Positions 50,959 to 63,435 of a stretch of 64,000 nt of DNA are shown here, one piece after another. A program made the translations under genes and the position numbers. The stretch is taken from assembly GCF_011745365.1 (NCBI RefSeq), contig NW_024468911.1, positions 3,342,759 to 3,406,758 on the forward strand, in the 5' to 3' direction. Position 1 is the stretch's first letter, and every line of letters begins with the position of its first letter. This DNA is from Cryphonectria parasitica EP155. Its lineage: Eukaryota > Ascomycota > Sordariomycetes > Diaporthales > Cryphonectriaceae. A model generated the notes under the pieces. It was not told the origin of the DNA and did no database searches. It saw only the letters and a program-made list of their open reading frames with translations.

Positions 50959-51504
50959 CTTGACGGCGTGGGCCACGAGCTCCTAAATGATCGGGTTCGA
51001 AGGGAAGAGGGAAAGTGAGGGCAAATGCGAACGATTCAAGAATTTGGTCTGGAATAGCTGACTTGGTGTCGTGTGGGATCTGCAGAGGCGCAAATTACGT
51101 GGGTGTCCAGGTGTTTAAGGGGGGAGGCGATACACCAGATGCGTGCAGTGGAAACGGACAGCGCGACGAATTAATTCCAGCCGGCGAGAGTGAAGTCCAA
51201 CCGAGACCCGCCCTTGAGACCGTCGCCAGGAGAGAGGCTCTCCCTCTGTGGCTGCGGTGTCTTCAAGCAATCTGACTAAGCCAAGATGAGGCTAGCACCT
51301 GATCCCCACACTAAAAAGAGTATCAAGAAAAGAAGCAGCAGTTAACAACCAACCTTGATCAGAGGTTCCAAACTTCAAGCCTCGACATCGATTTTTTCTT
51401 CTTCTCACAAGCCTTCTCACTTCTGGTATTACACAAACAGATATCCTGTCTCTCCATCCCTCTTTTCATTGCTGCTGAGCGATTGAGATGTCGCTGCCGC
51501 CAGG
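50959..51504. promoter_or_regulatory. Divergent promoter region of GLO3 and TIM21
   Basis: 546 bp between two divergent starts. A one-turn upstream ORF (ATG at 51488, six codons MSLPPG then stop) precedes the TIM21 start by 17 bp. Confidence 0.55.
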
Positions 51505-51508
51505 ATGA
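51488..51508 (+). promoter_or_regulatory. Short upstream ORF overlapping the TIM21 start
   Basis: ATG at 51488 followed by five codons and TGA at 51506-51508. Its stop overlaps the TIM21 start codon (ATGA), a layout that could permit re-initiation. Whether it lies in the transcript is unknown. Confidence 0.5.
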
Positions 51509-52449
51509 GATCAGTCTTGCCCGTGTCAGCCCTGCGGCCGGCCAAAACACTCACCAATTGTCATCCTCACCTGGTCGCTGCCCACCTATTCCAAAGAAGA
51601 TATTATGCCAGCACAGGAGGTTCGAATTCAGGGGCGTCATCAGCCAGCTCGAAACGCCGTGCAGTGACCCCTTTCAACGATGACGGCCATGTTCCCTGGA
51701 CCGACCTTTCCGGGGCTGAGAAGACCGCACGGGCAGCCCAGCAGACATTCAACTTTGGTTTCATCATTGTTGGTGTGGTTCTCACGGTATGATTACCTTT
51801 TGTTCTTCTTTTTCTTCTGGGTTGGAATAGAGCCTTCCTCTTTGGTATCTTCGCTGTATGGGAGCTGATGAAGACGAAAAAAACCCAGGGTGGCGTGGGT
51901 TACTTCCTCTGGACCGAGGTGTTTAGCACTGAGAGCAAGGTGACATATTTCAACCGTGCTGTGAATCGGATCAAGAGTGACCGTCGATGTTTGGAGCTTC
52001 TTGGAGACAGCAAGAAGATCACGGCCCATGGCGAAGAGACATATAACAAGTGGAGGAGGGCCCGGCCAATCTCGTCAGTTTGATGACACACAAGCTTTCT
52101 TTTTCAGTCAAAAGCCGGCATGTGCTGAACAGAAACAGGTCTACAGAGAGGACGGATCAGCAAGGAAACCACCATCTCATCATGCAGTTCTATGTGAGTT
52201 TTTACGGACCTTTTCTGTGTGGTTGCTGGGATAGAAGCTGATGGGCAAGGACAGGTCGAGGGCCCGCTGAACAGGGGATCAGTGCATATTCACCTGATTA
52301 AACACGTGGGCCATGGCGAGTATGAGTACAAGTATTTCTACGTAGATATCAGGGGTCAGCAGAGGATCTATCTCGAGAACGACAGTGCCAGCTCTCAGCA
52401 AGGCGGTGGAGGGAAAGGCACCAAGCTCTTTGGCATCAAGTGGAGCTGA
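51505..52449 (+). CDS. TIM21: Mitochondrial inner membrane translocase subunit Tim21
   Basis: Exons 51505-51786, 51889-52073, 52139-52193, 52255-52449; 238 residues. Tim21 links the TOM and TIM23 import machines and passes proteins to respiratory-chain assembly. The first 37 residues are basic with no acids (MRSVLPVSALRPAK, FQRRYYAST), a clear mitochondrial presequence ending near RRYYAS. PWTDLSGAEKTARAAQQTFN leads into the single membrane helix (FGFIIVGVVLTGGVGYFLW) split by intron 1. The intermembrane-space domain follows: TEVFSTESKVTYFNRAVNRI, RTDQQGNHHLIMQFYVEGP, YEYKYFYVDIRGQQRIYLEN, ending FGIKWS. All junctions restore family text; exon 3 joins with TCG from 52073/52139. The start Met is the first that gives the presequence. 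Confidence 0.95.
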
Positions 52450-55400
52450 ATTGCGACACATCGAGTTCGATATAGTCGAGCGTTTACAAGACCCCATGGT
52501 TTTCATCAAGAACATGGCGGTCAACTCGCAAGATACCAACTTTTCGTGTTATTCTCGCATTACTGTCCAGCCTCGTTCCCATCATTGTCAATCGAAAGTC
52601 TCAAACACAACGTCTTCTATACAGAATACATTTGAGGAATCTTGCGTCGCTGAGGCCGGACGACGCATGGCCCCGATCTTTCATCGTGAATTAAGGAACA
52701 CATACGTCTTTCCTTCGACCCTCCACACCCAAATGTCTTGTAGGTTGCGTGTAGACGCTGATCCGAGCCAGCAATGCATCTCACGGTACTCTGTCGCTAT
52801 GAGCCCCGTCCTCAGATTCCGGGCACAAGCGCGCAGCCATGTGACTTTTGTTCTTAAATTGATACCAGCCACCCTTTTGCCTTCGTTAGGCAATGTGCAC
52901 TTTTTGATGTGCAAGAATGGCTGCTGTGATCTGAAGAGCGGCCGGACAGTAACAACATCGACCAACATATCCATGGGAGATGTAGGCGCTGTCACGAGCG
53001 ATGAGGAAGTCGGACCTTTTTATGTCGACAGAGAATGTATCTCGGTCTCCGAATCCGGCTGCATCTTTATAGACATCGTATGTATGTAGGGAATCGTTCA
53101 GATTGTTTTGTGTCTAGGAAGTAGGCAAGATCTGCTCAACCCAGTCCATGGGAATATTGTTCCTGCCCGAATGGACATGGAGGTATCGGTGCCTTATTGA
53201 ACATAATCTCAGCTGGTATACATCGCTGAAAGGGCTTCTGGTCAGGCTCATCTTCTGTCAGACCTGGAACTAGATGTGTTTGTCTAGGTAATTCCGTAGA
53301 CACGAGACCAGTATCATAGGAGACCTGCTAGGAGGCCCCATGGGGTCCCAAAATTGCACGCATGATGTGCATGAACACCAAGGAGCTCAACGACCATTTC
53401 GACCGAGATGTAAATTATCCAGACCAGTAATCGTACAGGTCTCCGGTGCTTACAAACAGCCAAGAGCCCACGCGAATATTCTCTCATCGTGCACCACGTA
53501 CAAGGCTCCTTTCCTCTGGCGGGATCAAAATATCTCCAATCGTTCCAGCAGGGCCAGATGGTTCTCTAACACCCACTACAGTACACCAGCCTTCGTGGCA
53601 GCAACAGGTCCCCAGTATCAAGCTCGCGAGATAATCACACAATGGATGTTCCTCCAGCACGCAGAGCAAACGGACTTGATCCATCTCTCTCTCTCTCCTC
53701 CCCCTCCCCCCCCTCCTATCAGAGTCACACCGAGCCAACTCCACGACCCTTCGCCATGGTACGGGTAATTGGCGTGAAGTTTATTTGTATAGTGTTGCTA
53801 CGCCATCTTATCTAGACGAGATGCATTAGATAACCTTGTTCCGGGAGTTCCTCATGCTACAATAGTGACTTGTTTTCCTAGTGTGGTAGGATATACAATG
53901 GCCTAATACACGGGTGGATGAAGACATCTGAAACATCTACAAAATTAGAATGCTCGTAGCTTTGATATTGATGAGCAGCAACATGAGGCAGACAGCTGAC
54001 GGACCGCAGGATGAGGCTTCCAGGCGATGGACGCATCGATCGCTGCTGAGGAGGCATTGGCACCAATCCCACGAAGAGCATCAAACCCCCACCCCTCCTC
54101 CTCTTCCATTACCTAATCATAAGATACAGAGATTACTTGTTGTAGTACCTCTTACTCGAATCAGTCTGGCCAGACTGTCCTAAGCGAGTGTCCCCCCCAA
54201 CCCTCTGAGGCCCAATGAACTAAGGCAACGATGGGACGATCCGTCGCCATAGAAGGAAGGAAAGAAAAAACAGACTGGAAGAAACTATGGGACTTTCAGC
54301 AGTTGCGCATGCACAAACCCTGCACGTCCTTCCCATCGTTTGACCATGGCGCCTTTTCAACAGGCTGTAGCCTGCCGTTTGGTCAGTCACCTAAGGGCAA
54401 AAAAAGAGGTATGCATGACTGATGAGGCAGCCTTCAAGTCTCTTGAGGGTTGCTTTTTTCCCCCTCCCTGCAGACGGTGAGCCAATCGGTCCTTCTGGTG
54501 CCTGTGGGCCACAGGTACGGTTGCAGATATATAACCAAGAAATTCTGTTTTCTATTGTTGTATTGCTAAGGGAGGCTGCATATGTGGCGCAAGCCCAGCG
54601 TCAGGCTGGAGGGTGAATGCCGTCCCGCAATGCCGTCTGCCGTGTGAATATCTCGGATCCAGTACATACATGCCTCCGAGTTAGCAACTTGCTGGACTGA
54701 GAGATGTTCCTCGGTATACTGTACCATTGGATCCCCAGCCCATGCATATTCATTTCCTCGAAATCTGCTGAACGGTGGCAATATGAAGTCCCGCGCCAGT
54801 AGGAGCAGCGCAGGCAGAAAAGGCAAATGTTCTACCTTGTCTAATCGGTGGCGGGAACCAGGAGCAAGCCTTGGCGGTTCCGATGGATGATGATGGCCAT
54901 TTTGACATGGTAGGACATGCAGGAATCTAGGCACTAATGACTCTCTCGACTCTTGACCGCTCAATGGGCCCAGAAACACCGAAAGGCAAGGTACTGCAAG
55001 AGGCGATTAAGACATGCACAAGCATTGACCAGTCTGTCGGAGTAGACCGGGGATTGAGGGGACAGACGCGATCTGGGGTGCGTATTGATGCGGGGGATTC
55101 TCCGTCAACACGTCAGACATCACCCCATGGGCAGATGCAGGTGGGCCGGCCGCCCGAGGAGATGCTCAACACGACACGACCCCTCATGCAACACACCCAA
55201 GTTGTTGTGTATACAACCACATCCCTACATCAGTCCTACCTGGACAACGTAGAGATTCCAGCTTGTCCAAGTGGTAGTGACCCGGCAATACTTTCCCTCT
55301 GATACTTGCATCATGAGGTATGATCGTTCTCTCGACGGGCCGCGCTTGAGAGCAATGGTAAAGGTATGACCGATCGCAGCAGGACAATGTGTGAGGCTCT

Positions 55401-57171
55401 CGCTTTCACATGCGTCAGAAACAACGTCCCCGGATGGCCAAGCCGATACACCGGTTAGCCGTCTCAAAGCCTCAGATGTGTTCAAAGAAGGTATAGCTTG
55501 AACATCTCCAATCATGGACGTATATATGCCGGCTGTTTCTCCAAAAAAAAAAAAAAAAAAAAAAAACCAATGCAGCCGGAAGCAACAAAATGAGGACAGG
55601 GAGATGGAGGGGCGGGCGGGCGGCACTGGCCTGCATTTCCGCTGCAAGTCATCCTTGTAATGATGGTCGAGAGCGTTGCAAATTGGACGCACTTACTGCC
55701 GACCCCCCTCCTAAGCCAATTTATGGGGGAAAGGAGAGCCGATGAGCCCATGAATGAGGAGAAATTACATGCAGCATGATCGAGATAGTCACTTGGGATG
55801 CTCAGAATTTCAAATTGTGAAGGCCGACAACAACTGTCTTGCACTTGTAAAGACTTGATGCAAGGCAATGGAAGAGGGCATCCTGCTGTTGATCAAAGGC
55901 CAGAGTCGCACCGGCATTGGAGCCCACGGCGGGTAGATCCGCACAACCCCAGAAACAGGCCACCAGGGAGGGGCTGGTGGTGTCAGATTCATCAGATATC
56001 AGATGGTTGTCTCCATAGCTGCAGCTACAACTTGGTAAGTTGGTTGGGGAGAGCATCGGGCGCCAGCCTTTGGAAGAAGGGAATAAAAAGGCTCGCGGCC
56101 AGGTCTTTGGTGCCGCAAGAGGTTGAGATGTGGAGCTCGGAGGCACACCAGTCCTCTCGCTTGCCCATTGTGCTCGGGCTATGGCCGAGGTTATCTGGGG
56201 GTGGATTGGCTGGACGCTGGCGATGTCACCAAAAAATGTGACTGCCGATGCTGTACCCCGGTTTTCATAGCCGTGAAGTCTCTGCACTGGGGATCAAGGG
56301 TACTGCGAGAGAGAAGTTTTTTCCTTCTTTCTTGTTGCCGTCTGGGTTGTGATGGAGTTTGAGCTGATCATCATGCATCCATCCGCTTGACCCTGGTCCG
56401 CAAAACCTGCTCACTCATTCTCCTGGGGAAGACTGCAGTGCATTCCCCGCTACGACACTCAAGGCCCCCCCCCCCCAACCTTCTTCTGTTCTTTTGTTTG
56501 CCTCTTTCTCTTTCGTGAGACGCTAAGCTGGGCGGCAGTAGCCACAGGCTAGTCAGCCAGCCAGCATCCTAGCATGAAACAGTGCTGTACTCTCGTCCTA
56601 GGCTAGTACCAAATCGCGACACAGCTCTGAACATGGCAAGCGCCTCTCTCTATATGAGGATGCACAAAATTCAGCGCAGCGCAGAGCTCACATATTGTGC
56701 ATCCATGATTCTTTGCTGCAGCTGCATAGAATCCACGTCATCGACACAACATGACATCAGGAGATGTCTTGCGTACCGCATAAAAGAAAGAAAAGAAACA
56801 AGAAGAAAAGGCTAGCATTTGTTTTCAAGCACAATGGCCAGCCCTGCCAGTACTGTCGCTTTCGGTAATCCAGCATGTCCAGTCGTGTCAGTGCTGCTCC
56901 AGCCTCCTGAGGAAATTCGCGCCGAAGATTTCGGCGAAAATGGCGGGATTGGCCGAGATCAAACTCCGTCCACTGGCCCCACAAATGTGAAGCCGACATT
57001 GGACCGATCACGACATCTTCCCCAGCATTAAAAATTTACCTGCACAGGCCTGGAAGTCGGCGAGAGGAAGATAGGCGACACTGCGGCGCTGTGGAGGACC
57101 CGTAACTGTCGGAACGTGCGAGGGATGGCAACGTGCGTGCGCATTCAAGACCCATTCTTCTGCAGTGCGGC
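52450..57171. other. Gene-poor stretch, 4.7 kb
   Basis: Sequence between TIM21 and the Rad51-paralogue. Its many short ORFs (up to 234 codons, 52385-53089, overlapping TIM21's last exon in another frame) lack recognisable motifs, splice-compatible structure or codon bias. Homopolymers include A24 (55543-55566) and C runs near 53700-53712, 54190 and 56466-56475. I see no transposase, reverse transcriptase or terminal repeats. Confidence 0.55.
55543..55566 (+). repeat. 24-nt A tract
   Basis: Uninterrupted A run in a gene-free stretch, bounded by TCC and CCAATG. No target-site duplication is evident. Confidence 0.95.
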
Positions 57172-58651
57172 TCAATCCTCCTCAACAAGCTGCTCAGCCT
57201 CCTGCTCCGGATCCGGATCATCACTGTCGACGTCGCTTTCATCGTCCTCTCTCTCGGGATGCTTCCCCAGCAAGATATCCTCGCTGCCCTGCCACTGGGG
57301 CGGCGGTCCGGGCAATGCACTATCGTCCTCCTCCCGCCAACCGTATTCGTCCTCTTCGCTTTCTGGAAGCTCGAAACCCGCTTCCGCGAGCTTGCGCTTT
57401 TGAGCTGTAGTATAGGCAACCGCACCCTCCGCTTGAGTCTCGTTGTAGTCCACGGGTATCAGACCTGTCTGCTAGATCTCAGCACAAAGGAGAAAGAATT
57501 ATGAAAATAAAATAGAAAAGCCTGGGCAGGGGGGGGGGGCGGTGTGACCAACCGACTCGATTTCGAAGGCGTATACCTTCTCTAGCGCATCCGGTGTTAC
57601 CTTATTATTGACCTTTTGTACTGTAGCGAGTCGTACGCCAGATACTCGGCCGTCATGCCACGACCAGTCCCGAAAGAGCGCAACCCTCGTCTCGATCTCT
57701 CCTTCCCAGATGGTAGAAACAACGGCCGGGATCAGAGTCGCGGCTCTTTCCGCCTGCATTCGCGTAGCGCATTGTGTAAGGACGACTACTGCGGCATTAT
57801 GAGTCGCGGCTAGCTTCTGCAAGGCGTCTACAATGTACTGGAGGAGATGGATTCGTCTCGACGAGGGTGAAAAATCTGCCGACCCAAGTAAGTAAAGCGA
57901 TTCTTAGCCTAAGGCAGGTAGTAGACACACACCCCCTTTGTCACCTCTGCTCCCCGCTTCCAGAGCGGGTATCCTTGGAAATGCATGATTGATAAGGGCG
58001 GACAAGGAATCGACAACGACCAGAGCCGTGTCCAGTGGCAGGGCCGAGCGTGTTGGCCTGCAGAGCAAGGCAATGAAATGAGCCAGGCTTGGGCAGCAAT
58101 AATGAACCAGTTTGCTCAGGGGATCAGACGGCACGCTGGTCCTCTCGGCATCTGCACCAGTGCATAACTCCGCGATCCGATCTTGACAGACGGGATGGAA
58201 GCAGTCGACCCAGACGACACTCCCGCCACCACGTAGCACAGCCGTGGCCGCTTGCATGCTGCAGACCGGTCAGGCATGGACACCTTCCAGTTGCATCGGC
58301 GGCATTTGTCGACTCACCCAAGGGCCGTCTTGCCCACCCCAGGGGGGCCCCATAGCTCAGTAATCTGACCCCTAGCCATGCCGCCCTTAACACCTACACC
58401 ATCTGGTGCACTCACGCTGCTCTCTAGCAAAGCCTGGTCGAGGTCAGGTAGACCAGTGGGCACGAATGGGGACACGTACACGGCGTCATTGCGCTCATCC
58501 AGAGCCCGTGCTGCTGAGATGGTAGTCGTCTTGTCTGACCTGAACGTCAGCATATATGGTGTTGGCATCCCGATAGGACCAGTAACTCACGCGATGAGGG
58601 TAGCTCAAAGCTGCCGACCACATCGTGGCCGTGTCTTGTATGATAGTCCAT
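57172..58651 (-). CDS. Rad51 paralogue (RecA-fold recombination ATPase, Rad55/XRCC2-like)
   Basis: Exons on the minus strand: 58651-58591, 58534-58318, 58258-57933, 57875-57549, 57464-57172; 407 residues. Rad51 paralogues help load or stabilise Rad51 filaments in homologous recombination. The N-terminus (MDYHTRHGHDVVGSFELPSS) joins HKTTTISAARALDERN. Walker A is GPPGVGKTALG in GQITELWGPPGVGKTAL at about residue 80. VVWVDCFHPVC follows, Walker B is ALVVVDSLSALI near 170, and the second strand pair is AAVVVLTQCATRMQAE near 235. WEGEIETRVALFRDW resembles the Rad51-family C-terminal core. A highly acidic tail (about 90 residues, ESEEDEYGW, REDDESDVDSDDPDPEQE) ends it. The last intron is less certain: donor TTG|GTCACA with GACAG|GT is used; TCG|GTTGGT with another AG also keeps frame. 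Which paralogue it is needs a tree. Confidence 0.85.
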
Positions 58652-59465
58652 GGCTCACGACAGCATCAAAGGTTCTCGGAACACTTGTTTGTGCAGGTTG
58701 ACTCAGCTTGCAGTTGAGGAATGACGTGCCTACCTTACCTCTTTCCAAACTATATGGCTGATGATGAAGGTCCAAGTTTACGGTTGAGGTGGCAAGTACA
58801 ATTGACGCGTCTGGAGAAAGCGCGACTAGAGTGTGGGGTAGTTGCACCTGGGAAACAAAAGTCTACCACATCATCCCATAAATCACATTTCACATCTCCC
58901 CGTCACCCAAAAAGGAAGAAAAAAGAAGAAATATACCATCAACTATAAAGTATTGCCTGTTCAAGGGAGTCAGAGGAGCAGCGCAGATCAGAATCCTATG
59001 CCACAGTCTTGTGTTGTATCTCTCTCACACACATACACACACTTTCTCTCTCTTTCCATCAGCAAGGCGGGGCCATATTGGGCACAGCTTCACAAACCCG
59101 CCAGGCTGGTCAGGACTCTCAAGAAACATCTAGCACCACGAAAAGTAAGTTTCTCATATGCGCCCGGCAATACGGAGCAACTATTGTGGTACGACTACGA
59201 ATCCAACGGATTACGGATCATTACGGGCTAATTGCCTCCATGATTGTCATCTTCGTATTCCCCCACGGGGACGCCTATTTCGCGGGGCGCAGCGGCTCCA
59301 AGATAACAGCGGGTGGCCGCTGCGAAATTACAATCGATAGCCCGCCCAGAAGCGTGGGGTGCGAAGGGGGGGGGGGGGCCTCGGCTCCTATTTGAACTCG
59401 TTCCAACACACAAAAGCGTGTTTGTCCAGGTGGGTGTGCTCATTGATCACCACGGAAGCAGTCAG

Positions 59466-59513
59466 GTGTGTATGTGTGTGCATGTGTGTGCATGTGTTTG
59501 CATGTGTGTGTGA
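59466..59513 (+). repeat. TG-rich imperfect repeat (TGTGTGCA units)
   Basis: Repeating TGTGTGCATG-like units about 48 bp long in the gene-poor right end. Confidence 0.8.
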
Positions 59514-62500
59514 TGTCCTGCTCAACTGACCCTTTTGTCTCGCACTTTGGTGTGGTTGACAGTCGCAGATGCAAGTCGCTGTCGAGTGGTACACCCATGG
59601 GGCCAGTCCAATACGAACAGATCAGCTGCTTAGGCTTGCAGGAGGGAATATTTTTATCTGCTCTGCGATGGGGCCAATATCAAGAGACATTCGCCCTTGC
59701 AGAGTGCCAAAAAGGAGAGGACCGGAGCCTCTTAGGGCGGGCTCGCATCCAGACCCCCCGTCGAGGATGCAACATGCCCACACCCCACAGGCTGCAAACC
59801 CCTGAAGGTGAACCCTTGACAGAATCTGGGGTTTGCAAGCCTCATCTTCTTGAGTCGCCCACCAGACCACACCACTGACCTGGTGTACGCGAGGTACGAG
59901 ACCTCCCTATCCAGACTTACCAGCGCTGCCGCCCTGAACGTACTTGTTTCAGCACCTGGGCGCCAGTTTGTTCCCCCTGGTACGCCCAGATATGACCGTC
60001 AGTACAGAGTTGACTCGCGAGACCGCTCCATCCGCAAATGAAGCCCTTCCAAGGCTGAATCGCCCTTTCTTTGAGGTGGCCGTCGCATTCACGGCCACAA
60101 ATGGTGTGTGCATCGCAGCTCCCATCGGAGATGACCCGAGGCTCCGCTACAAGACTGCAAGACTTGACTGCAAGAGTCCACGGATGGTTCGGATTGGCGC
60201 CCCGGGGTCTTTCGCAGGATCTAACTTGGAAGCAACTAGATCGAATCAGCAGCTTCATCGCTGGCCACGAGGGATGACAGGTCAGCTCTAGAGGATCTGG
60301 AGAGGTTTGTAACTCTTCAGGATCTTCTGTTCCGAAGCTCTGAATCAGCCCTGGTACTTCTAACCCTTGCCGATCAAAGCATAGCAAAGACTGGGGGATT
60401 GTGGAAGCCGGGAAATTTCACCGAAAACACAAAGCCTGGCCCGCCTGGTCTGGGCCACAAGAGACGGCCTTGTTTCGCCCAAGTTCCGAACAATAGCAAA
60501 AGGGACCCCCGGGGTGGGTCGATTTCAAGCAGCCAAGCAGCCAAGCAACCGTGCTTCAAACAAGAAGAAATGGAGAGAAGAAGAAAAAAAATAGAAAACC
60601 CGCAGAAGTTTTGGAATCATGCCTTACCTGATTGGGAAGCCAGAGACGAGCCAGTTCTATCCCCAGATTCAGATACGGCTTGAGAGCATTTAACGGCATC
60701 ATTGACAATGCAGAAAAACAGCGACGAAAGCGGCCGCCCTCATAAGGCCATGTTGTTCAAGTTCGCCCCAACTGCCCACTAGAAAACGGCCGAGAGAGTG
60801 CTGGGGCCCACGAGCACTGGCACCACTATCAAAACCACTGCACCTTTGTTGCCTTTACAGCAAGCCTGCGTTGCGATTAATCCAACTGCTTGTTCCCCCC
60901 CCCCCCCTTCCTTCCTTTCCTTTTCATATATGAAGTGATTTGGCATGTGAATGCGGCGCTTTTAAACTTTTGGGTGCCCCCCCTCTTTCGGCAACATATT
61001 CGGTCCTGCATGACGCTACGGAAAGGTGTGATCTCTCGACATCCAAAAGAGAAACAGAAGAAGAAACAAAAGAGCTACGTGTTCAAAAGAGATCCGTGTA
61101 TGCTCTGGCCCCCAGCCACGTTCGGGCAGTCTTCGGACCGCGAGTATCAGAGCGAAAAAAAACAACTGGAGAGGGGTTCAGAATTGCCATAGCGGCCCAC
61201 GTTCAAAGGCACTTTGGTGATGAGCCGGACCCAGGCGAAAGGGACCACCTTGTGGAGCCCCCGCCTAACATAGTACTATAGCAAATTTGCTAAACTGGGG
61301 AAATTCTTCTCGTCGTCGCACAGTGGATGGGGATTGCCCCCGCCGTGGCTCGTTGACCGTGGCTCCTCCAGACATGGTAGCTCGTGGACAATTTCAGTCA
61401 TTGCACAATCGTTTTTATTTATTTATCAGGGTATGATAAAGTGTCAGTAGGACTCTCGGAGCGAGCGGCCACATTGGTGGCTAGCGAAGAGGAATTTCGC
61501 CGGCGCATTCGCCGAGACTATGGATTTCGTCAAAGACGCGATATGGTCGCGAGGGCCCAATCCATGCCAAGGGCGCTGGAACACCATCAAGACTGGATCT
61601 GTTTGACTCGCAGACTTATTTCTCATCGCTTGCGAGACTCGTTGGAAGTTGCATCAGAGGGGTCCAGGTCAGTTTGTCGATATCAGACTAAAAGGCGGGG
61701 GGGCCAGAGAGAGAAGAGAAGGGGAGTTCAGCATGCTCCCCATTCACCAGGCTCGGCCATCCCGTTTCAGGCAGTCCCGAGCTTTTCCTTGCAAGGCTAC
61801 GAGGTGCAAGCCTCGAAGACCAGCTCCCCGCAAAAAAGTTGCAAGCCCGTGGGGAGATGGTTGGACGGGAGCATGATTGCGCCCTTCACATGCCAGTTCC
61901 ATTACGATCAACTGCGGTGACCCCTCCTCTCCTCCCAGCAAGGAAACGCAACCCCCCTCCCTCTCTCTCTCTCAAAAAAAAAAATTCTTTTTCAAGATCG
62001 GCATCAATGACGACGATCCAGGAAGTTTTCTACTACAGTAAGTAAAGTTCTTACCATGCTGGACTGCGGCACACAGAAGGTTCTGGCCAGGGACAGACTT
62101 TGACATGTGCTTCCGAGATGTGACCGCTTGCAACCCAGAAGTGACGACATCTTGGAAGCACAACAACCCAAAACCTTGGGAGGGAGGGCAGACCTAACTA
62201 GCTTTTAACGACTACAATACCTGCTCCCACCCCGGGAAGATCAAGGCCTAGTCGATAGCCCAGAGAAAGCCAGGTCTACCAGAGAAGATGATGGGGAAGA
62301 TAGGCGCGATTGGCTCAACTTTCCCCAGATCGTGAGAAGCGCAGAGCCCATCGCCGGGATACAGCCAGCTCACAAAATTCCTGGCGCGGGTTGGGGCGTG
62401 AATCGAGCCGGGAGGAGAAGAAGGAAAGAAATAGGAGGGAAAAAAATTAAAGAACAAAATAATAAAAACAATATGGTACTATCGACGTATACTATGTAGC

Positions 62501-63411
62501 CTACCACATCAATATAAAGGAGTTGTATTTTCTAGTTTATTATTTCCTGCCTGAGCATGCAGTTCGGATCCGCACATTGCTATAGTACTCGCATAGTACG
62601 AGAATCCAATGTGAACAGGCCGAGATTTCAGCGAAAAAAGGTCACTGTCAATGGCATCGGGTCCGCTGGCCCGTTTCGGCTGGATCAAGATAAGAAGCTA
62701 AGCCTCCTCGGGTAGTATTTTCTTATCTTTGTCTCGTCCGGCCTCGCACGAAGATTTTCCGGAGGCACGCATCAGGGCCTGACCAAGCTAAGCAGACTCC
62801 CCCACGTTTAGGCCCCAGGGTTACTAATTATTATTTTTTTTGGGGGGGGGGGGGACCCAAACGGGAACCGCTCTGGGCTTTCTTCATTTGTCTTTGTCTG
62901 ATACCCAAGCGGAAAGTTGCAGGCTTGAAAAGTATTCAAATCTTGGCTCACGGAGTTAGAATAATGAGCGAGGCAAGGAAGAAGAAACACCCCCCCCCCC
63001 CTTTTCAATTTTGGGAAGGAAGGAAAGACAAGAAAAGACGGGGGGGGAGGGGGTGTATACAGATGACGAAGCCTAATGAGCCAGCAGACTGCGTCACCAA
63101 TCTGGGGTAAGAATCGGCCTTGTCCCGACCCCGTCCTCCGGCTTTTCCTGGGACCTTTTTGGAGAACCCCACACTCCGCAGAACCCTCAGGCGGTTGTGG
63201 GCGTTTGATCTGATGATTGTGGTACGCAGAATGTGCAGGAACAACGTGTCCCCTCTGGCTTGGCTGAAATGTGGGAGACAAAGAGAGAGATCGAACACGT
63301 CGACGGATTGGAGGAGAGTCCTACCAGCAGAGATTCAAGGGCTTATCTCCTGCATGTACAAGCCAGCGTGGCGCAGACCATGTCCAACGCAGCAAGCATG
63401 ATGTTTCATCC

Positions 63412-63435
63412 TTTTTTTTTTTTTTTTTTTTTTTT
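63412..63435 (+). repeat. 24-nt T tract
   Basis: Uninterrupted T run, followed by a pyrimidine-rich stretch and two copies of CGTATTTGAATTT within 50 bp. Confidence 0.95.

Noticed and set aside
52385..53089. 234-codon + strand ORF after TIM21
   Set aside because: Starts in the last TIM21 exon in another frame; no motif and no codon bias.
61384..61920. 178-codon + strand ORF in the right end
   Set aside because: Mixed Arg/Ser/Gln text with no domain; likely chance in a gene-free area.
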